From: Cryptomeria japonica
Lineage: Eukaryota > Streptophyta > Pinopsida > Cupressales > Cupressaceae
Length of the DNA: 64,000 nt
Assembly: GCF_030272615.1 (NCBI RefSeq)
Contig: NC_081415.1
Coordinates: 603,405,644-603,469,643, forward strand
Direction: 5' to 3'
In this document: piece by piece, positions 57,629 to 64,000 of the stretch
Layout: each line of letters begins with the position of its first letter
Position numbering within the stretch: position 1 is the stretch's first letter
Notes under the pieces: generated by a model
The model's database searches: none
Told to the model about the DNA's origin: nothing
What the model saw: only the letters and a program-made list of their open reading frames with translations
Translations under genes and position numbers: made by a program

Positions 57629-58481
57629 ATGGATTATGTAAAAATAAATATATATGATGATTTCTTGGACCAATTGAAGCCCTCTACAAATGATAAACAA
57701 CAAGGACAAAGGTTTGTGAATGGAAAAACCCTAGGGTAAGGGTTAATTGATAAAGCATTCCACTTAGTGGATACTAATATACCAATGAATGGGTTAGAAA
57801 TGTTCAAGACATGGTATGGACAAAGGAAATTGCATTCCCCATTATCCAGTCCTTAGCAGTATGATTTGGGAAAGTTGGTAGTACCGGGTCTTTTCATCGA
57901 TGTTGACCTACTCAAAGTTGTTGCAAATAGATATGACCTCATTTCAAGGGTTATTAGGGGGAATGATGGAGAAATTCTATTAACCATCAGAAGGGAAGAG
58001 TTCAAAGATATTTTTTATCTGTATGAACCATCTCTGAGCCTAGTGTAGATAGATTTAAATGAGAAAAAAGAAGAGTATTACAAGATGAGGGAACTCATTA
58101 GAAAGAATTTCCTTCCAATTCATTTAGCTAGAGAAGGGAATACAACATATGATATCGGCCCTAGCTCAGAGGAGCCATTGCCAATTGGTGCTTTTGCTCC
58201 TTATTTTTAGGCTACTTTCTTCTCTCTGTGTCAAAAATTTGGGGTTTTAATCCCATTATAGTGATGTCACTTGATTTTATGCACATGGCTATGCAAATAC
58301 AGCATCGAGACTATATAGTAGTCTTCGAATTTTCCTCTTACCTTGAGGAAAATATTCATGAGGGGTTACTGGACATTAAGAATCAAGTAGCTGGTGCAAA
58401 ATTATCCTGCTATTCTTTACTCATGTATATGTTCCTTTTTAGTAATACAAATTACTTTGAGGGTACAATGAACCTCAAAAG
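57629..58481 (+). pseudogene. Accessory ORF of element M, related to the Tat LTR ORF
   Basis: From the ATG at 57629 the plus strand encodes a decayed homologue of the Tat LTR ORF. DDFLDQLKPSTN matches DDFLEQLTLSTN. DLGKLVVPGLFIDVDLLKV, about 100 codons on, has a counterpart in the Tat copies (VVLDVDLLTQIA in one frame at about 13060). CYSLLMYMFLF and NYFEGTMNLK match WYSLLMHLFVF and DYFASGMDLVK. There are at least four stops and one frameshift near 58230. Element C is inserted right after TMNLK, removing the rest. Function unknown. Confidence 0.65.
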
Positions 58482-59282
58482 TGTTAGATTCAATGAAAGT
58501 CCCAAAGGCACTGAGAGGGGGGGTTGAGTTAGTGTTTAACTAGTTAGGAGAATATTTAAACTTATTAATAACCTTGCCAAAAATAGTGTACCGGTAAATA
58601 AGAATTATTGCAATAAATAGAAATAATAGAGATAGCATAGAAACACACCAGAACACAAGATATTTAACGAGGAAACCCGGTGTGGGAAAAACCTTCATGG
58701 GATTTGTAACCCATAATATTTAATCACTGACCAATAAATTAAAACTACTTACAATGAGGGGCCTGCACATGCAGGGAGGCCAATAACCTAGAGCTCACTA
58801 CTCAATAAAGAGTCTCACTGACTACAAAATGGATTATCAAAGTCCAATACAATGTACTTCTTCAAAACAACATCTCTCATGCTAGGTTTAGTACCAGTTT
58901 AAGCTCAATTAATAACCAAAACCTTCGTTGCCAACTATATCACCTTATACAAAATTATACATAATATCTCCCTCTTCTCTATCTATTCCATACCATATAT
59001 AAAATGACCTATAAGATCTAATACATATATGAGTCTATTACAATGTACCATGTCGTCTTACAAAATATATTTACATTAAAATACAATAAATAATAGTTTT
59101 TTCCATGCCATCTTGAGTGACGGTATGCATTGTTGTCAATGTTGGTGAAGTGCTTGTTGGTACTGGTGTCTTCCAGTATATGTAGAAGTCTATTGTTGGT
59201 GCTAGTATCTATTGGTTGGTTGCCAGATGGTTGCCATCAATGACAACATCAACTATTCTCATAAGAGTGTAGAATGGAAAAA
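58482..59282 (-). repeat. 3' LTR of element C
   Basis: About 801 bases, starting TGTTAGATTCAATG with a GAGAGGGGGGG tract, and containing the shared block (GGAAACCCGGTGTGGGAAAA, 58671-58690). The outer terminus next to the polypurine tract reads GGAAAAA where CA is expected. Confidence 0.8.
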
Positions 59283-59283
59283 A

Positions 59284-59436
59284 TCTCCCCCTTTGGCATT
59301 GATGACAACACTCATGAGAAAAATACAAAAACTATTTTGAAAAACTAAAGTCCAAAAGGATTCCAAAAATATGTGCTCCCCCTAAGCAAGTGATCTCCTC
59401 CGTATAAGCATTTTTTCTGTCCACTGCTCCCCCTTT
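59284..59436 (-). promoter_or_regulatory. Polypurine tract array of element C
   Basis: Minus strand: AATGCCAAAGGGGGAGAT abuts the LTR, GCTTAGGGGGAGCAC is about 90 bases inside, and GATGTCAAAGGGGGAGCAG about 140 bases inside. Order and spacing are as in element A. Confidence 0.8.
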
Positions 59437-59456
59437 GACATCAATGACAAAGTTTG

Positions 59457-62400
59457 TCAAAAATAATCAAACGAGTGCAAAAATTTGACCTTAAGGTCTA
59501 TAACCAGTTGGTTATAATATTAAAAATGTCTACCACAACTAAATTCATACTCTACATTAACCATTTTGCTATCATTCAAAGTTGCCTCAGTCAGTTGAAT
59601 CATGCCGATGAGATTATGCATTTGATCTTCTGGTAATCGATCTCCTTGAACTAATGCCTTAGATATTTCAATTCTTCAAGTGATAAGATTGTCCAAATTA
59701 GGACCAAGTTTATTTTTAAGTTCTCAGGCATTTGATCTTATCCTTGCCTTCTCTTTCTCAATTTTTTCTAACTTCTCCCCGAAAACTTATATATGTCCAG
59801 ATGAACCAATTATATTATCTGCTATATCATTAATTTTTGTCTGTGTTTTTCTGATCTCCTCATCTATGTCCTCTGTCAAAAGGTGAGGTTTGCATGTTTC
59901 CTTATATAGATCCTTGTACTCCAAAATTGTAGAGTTAAGTACTGGTAATAATATATTTAAGTATTTTGTACACTTCTTTATAGTGTCTTCAAAGAATGTG
60001 GTTTTCTCTTTTTCAACTCTCTCCTTAATTGTGTCCTCATTCACCTTATCAATAGTTATTATCTTATCAACAATAAATTTGGACAATGTGTCCAATTTAC
60101 CCAAAGAATCAGTAATGTGATTTATTTTATAATTTGGTGCAATCAACTTAAGAATAGGTAATGTGTTGTCAATTGCCTTGTAGGCCAATGTATTGCAATC
60201 CGTTATCTTCTTAATTGAATCCAAAAGTACCTCTATAACATTGGTAGGTCTAAATTCACCTATAGATGTGTCAGATGTTTGACCAATCATTTTTATTACC
60301 TCTTTGCTTCCATCAGATGTGTCTATTTTGCTTGCATTTTCTTCTCATGGATCAATCTGTGTTTGCATCTCAACCTTTAAAGGTTTACCAGTCTCAGTAA
60401 CAATTGGTTTCTCTATCTTTGGTGGCCCTGTGCTAGTACCTTTATCTCTAGTAGGTTTTTAGTCTATGTTGCTTGCTCTATTTCTATTTATGTCTCAGTT
60501 TCAATAGTTTGTACCGGTTTCTCTGCTATGTTGCTATTGTCAACATTGTTTGACTTGACTTCAGAGGTTTTCTTATCAACAACAATGTTTACCTCTTGAG
60601 TATCCACATTCATTGTAAAAAGTATCTCCTACTCAGGATTAGTATCATCATGACTTATTCCTTCAATGTTAATAACCGGTGGATCTTCTGAGTGTATCAG
60701 TGCAGTATCCAAAGGTGGCGGTGGAAGATTGTCAATAATAATAATATTTGGAACCGCAACAATTTTTCCTTTACCCTTGTCATTTTGGTAAACCTTAAAT
60801 GTATTCTTAGGTCTGTTCATTTCCTCTTGTTTTTTTTTCTCCACAAAGAATATATCCCAATTATCCATTGTTTCATCTACAATTTCCTTCACTCTTCCAG
60901 CCATCAGGCTCACTTGCCTGTGTCCACTAACAAATACTAATCTGTTAGCCTCCGAAATAAGTTCATCTATTTCTTCTTTGGAGTTAACTAGGTGAACAAC
61001 CAAGAGTGCTTCAACTTTCCATTTCTTATCCAATTTCATCACAGATAGCCTTTTAGCTTCTAGTCTCATGTAGAGATCATTTGGTAGCTCATCAATAACT
61101 TCAATCAAAACTTTCTTATACATGTCTAAATGTAGAACAATGCTTTCTTCAATAGTTTCCCTGTCAGAGTTTTTGAAAGAATGATATAACTTGTTAACAT
61201 TTGACAAATTTCCCTCATGTGTAACCTCATTTGTAATATCATTCAATGAAGGGCTAACTGGTGTCTATTTTCTCTTTGGAGTAAGCTTCTTCTTTGATTC
61301 CCTAACTACCTGTTGTTTCTTCCTTAAAGTTCTTGTTTTCTTTGGGGTAGGAGAAGGTATTGGTGAGGCTTTCCTTTTCCTTTCCACTCTTTTGAACTCA
61401 ATAGCCTTCCCACTATCAGTGTTAGAAGATGTGTCAGCTGGTGAAATATGTGCCTTTGGTTGAGGTCCTTCAAGCTCACTAGCCGATATGCCACTAAGGT
61501 TCATGACATTTTCTTTGATTTCTTGTGCTTTATTGGATGCATCCCTAATGAATTTGTCTCTTTTCTTCTTATTTTTCTCCATTGATACTTTACTAGCTAT
61601 GGTTTCAGCACTTCCAAATATTTCTTCAGATGGTTCTCTTGGTGCTTCAAGTAGTTCTTTTGCATATGTTTCCAGAAGATGTAGATCAACCTCATAACCA
61701 ATTTCAATAACCCAAATAGTTCTAGGGCTTACTACTTCCATTGATGTTTCATCCTTTTTTATGACAAAATAGATTTGCTTGTCATATTTCTCAACTATGC
61801 TCGGAGGAATCCTTTCGCTAGCTCTCATCATAGATTGGAAAGTTTTAAAGTAATCTGTTATGTTATTATCTCTATCAGTTCCCATGCTGGTAAAAGCTTC
61901 CTGTAGTTGTTTTCCTACCGGTATATCATAACTAAAATCTCTGTGTCCTATACTGGGGATCTCTTTGGTAAAATATAACATCAAACATACCAGAAGGTTT
62001 CCAAAGTAGAAAGTACCTTTCTTGTCTCCCTTAATCTTTTTATGGTTGTCAATAAGCTCATCTTTTAGCCATTAACACACATCTATCTTAACATTGTTGT
62101 TTATCATTTCATAAGCACTGTAAATACAAAGACTGGAAATAGAATTGAATCTATTAGCATGTGTGGCTTTGTATCCAAGAACCATACTTACATATCTCAC
62201 ATTAATGTCCTTAATGTCATTTACTCTAAGTGATCTATTGTTAGATGTTTCTCTAGTTAGGCTTGTCACCATTTTGTTGGGAATCTTCTTTGTCTTATCA
62301 AGTCTACTACCGGTTGAGGGTAAACTAGTAACTACCCTAATTGCTTGTTCAGTTATCTTACAAATAAAAATCCAACCATAAGAATTCTCCATGTGCTCTA

Positions 62401-62753
62401 CTCATAAAAATTCTTACCACTTCCTCTAGAAATTGAAGGATATTCAGTATCTCCACAAAACCTAAAGTTTCCACAATCTTATGTTTGGGTTTAACAATTC
62501 CATGTTCATCACAAATGACCTTATTAAAATTTTTCATTAACTCCCCAGATCCTAGATCTTCTATATTGAAATTTATTTAAATCCTAGGGTCTTCTACAAA
62601 TGCTACACCCTTAGGTATTTTTGAAAAAGCTCCTATAGAGTCTTCTTGCTTCATAATCTCAGGAATTATTTTGAATACGGGCCTAAGGCATTTTGCATTC
62701 TCCATAATGGTAGGGTTCAGAATAAATTCAAGAACAGATGATGGACCAACCAT
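59457..62753 (-). pseudogene. Accessory protein of element C
   Basis: Homologue of the element A accessory protein, from MVGPSSVLEF (62753) to about 59457. Matching landmarks: SLRVNDIKDINVRYVSMVLG (62072-62392), DKQIYFVIKKDETSMEVV and PRTIWVIEIGYEVDLHLLET (61265-61984), a basic stretch at the end of that piece, VLHLDMYKKVLIEVIDELPN and LMAGRVKEIVDETMDNWDIF (60629-61246), and the helical C-terminus (59787-60290). At least two frameshifts (between 62392 and 62753, and between 60290 and 60629) and several stops. Unknown function. Confidence 0.7.
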
Positions 62754-63127
62754 TATGAAAAATACCTCTTATCTAGATGTTTGGTGAATGCTTTAAAAAC
62801 ACTTCTCAGATTCGCCTTGAATGTCTTTGCTCGATTTCACGCTCACAAAAAGTTTGAATGCTCAGTAAGTTTGAAATGAGGGTTTCCCGGTGCTTTATAG
62901 CCAAAAAGTTCTTTAAAACAACATTAAATGATCGTCGGTTAAGTGAAAACTTAACACACCTTCCGGTATAGAATAAATGTATCTTCTCACCATCAACCGA
63001 GGGTAGAATTCATGATCTTCAACATATTGCAATATCCCCAAGGGATTATTCCTCAGTTAGATAAAGAATCTCCTGCTAGTGGAGGATTACTCTATTCTAC
63101 AAGTGAAGATATAGTTTCATCAATTCT
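62754..63127 (-). other. Spacer between the ORFs of element C
   Basis: About 370 bases without a frame of note, corresponding to 54589-54891 of element A. Confidence 0.5.
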
Positions 63128-64000
63128 CTAATCACTCTTCTTAATCCATTGTTTTGAAAATTCTTGCTTAACTCCATCTATCTTTTCTTTTCCTTTCAAA
63201 CTAGATCCTTTGTTGTTTTCCAGTGCATTCTTGCTTCTACAGAATTTAGCAATATGTCTAATCTTGTTACAAGCATAAAAAGTTACATTATTCCTTTGAA
63301 TATCCTTTCCATATCCTTGACTATTTTGTGATCTACATTGATTAGATAAATATCTAGATCTTCCACAAACATAGTATTTTACATTCATTCTACAATTTTC
63401 TGAATCATGACCAACTTTGTTGCATTTGGAACATTGACCAGCGGGTGAGTTTGTATTTTGATTATTTCTAAATCTGCACTGATTTGCTTTGTGACTATAT
63501 TTGTTACAATTGAAACATTTCCCATTAAATTTGTAAGCATTAAGTTGTCCTATTAATTTGTTTTGATCTTGATTGTTTGTAGTACTAGAACTTTCTCCAT
63601 GTTCAAATCCAAGTCCATTAGTATCTCCATTAGGTTTCTGTTTCTTTAGCATGTCATCAAGTTTTTCTGAACTTTTCTTGAATTTGTCTTTGTGTTTATT
63701 TGTAGTAGCCATCTTATTTTTCAGAATTCCAACTTGTCTCATAAGCTCAGGTTTATCATGTTACATGTGAATCAAGTTTGTTTTCAACATATTATTTTCA
63801 TGACTATGTCTTAGATTTTCATTTCCAGCATCATTAAGTCTCCTAGCCAAGTCTTCTTCATTCTTCTTCCTATCTTCAATATCTTTACATTACCTCATAG
63901 TCATATCTTGCATTTCATTCTTCATATTATTGTTTTCTTGTCTTAGCTTGTTTGAAAATTCTCTAAGAGTTTCTTTTTGCATCATCATGATTCTGCATCT
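63128..64000 (-). pseudogene. Four-knuckle gag-like protein of element C, partial
   Basis: Colinear with the element A protein and cut by the window end. The open piece 63128-63742 covers the linker and knuckles: CFNCNKYSHKANQC and CSKCNKVGHDSENC keep the metal ligands. The third (YYVCGRSRYLSNQC) has lost a Cys and the His, and the fourth (FYACNKIRHIAKFC) its first Cys. Upstream, 63743-64000 encodes more coiled coil with stops. Confidence 0.7.

Larger units (their letters stand above)
58482..64000 (-). mobile_element. Non-autonomous copia-like element C, runs off the window
   Basis: C has the same plan as element A: 3' LTR, polypurine array, accessory ORF, spacer, four-knuckle gag-like ORF. 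The 5' LTR and PBS lie beyond 64000. It has more frameshifts than A and clear sequence divergence, so it is an older or distinct subfamily. It inserted in the accessory ORF of element M. Confidence 0.75.

Noticed and set aside
1-64000. CRISPR array, prophage, operon or host gene
   Set aside because: There are no regularly spaced identical repeats, no bacterial signals, and no coding sequence outside transposable elements that I can support.

Overview
This window is nuclear plant DNA made almost entirely of nested, decayed LTR retrotransposons. I found no ordinary host gene, rRNA, tRNA, CRISPR array or bacterial feature. The evidence is plant Ty1/copia and Ty3/gypsy domains, primer-binding sites (PBS) matching plant initiator Met-tRNA, a Tat-type gypsy element with a second RNase H, low GC, and premature stops of the C-to-T class expected from methylated cytosine. 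The element load and giant LTRs suggest a large-genome vascular plant, plausibly a conifer. The species is an inference, not a reading.

Layout. 1-854 is the end of a copia-type LTR. 855-4400 is AT-rich DNA with fragments of a plus-strand gypsy gag. 4402-7081 is plus-strand gypsy element K (5' LTR, PBS, gag, protease, start of RT), broken off and joined at 7081/7082 to the 3' part of plus-strand element I (helical ORF, polypurine tracts, 3' LTR from 8129). The LTR of I is split by a 19.6-kb minus-strand Tat-like gypsy element (8848-28454). That element has two 6.2-kb LTRs, each carrying its own reading frame of about 1,200 codons and an 82-codon frame, around an internal gag-protease-RNase H-RT-RNase H-integrase region.

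28763-49413 is minus-strand copia element H. Into it went copia element E (32700-43352, target duplication GATAG), into E went chromodomain gypsy element F (33861-41698), and into the gag of H went nested LTRs J (43469-47182). 49414-58481 is a plus-strand relative (M) of the Tat giant LTR. It is interrupted by element A (50307-56848) and, inside its ORF, by element C (58482 to the window end).

A and C have copia-like LTRs, PBS and polypurine tracts but no visible RT or integrase. They encode a coiled-coil protein with four CCHC knuckles and an accessory protein of about 1,090 codons. If they moved, they probably used another element's enzymes. The accessory proteins of A/C and the ORFs in the Tat and M LTRs share layout and a recognisable motif region. 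This spread of one accessory-protein family across copia-like and gypsy elements, and its position inside giant LTRs, is the most unusual content here.
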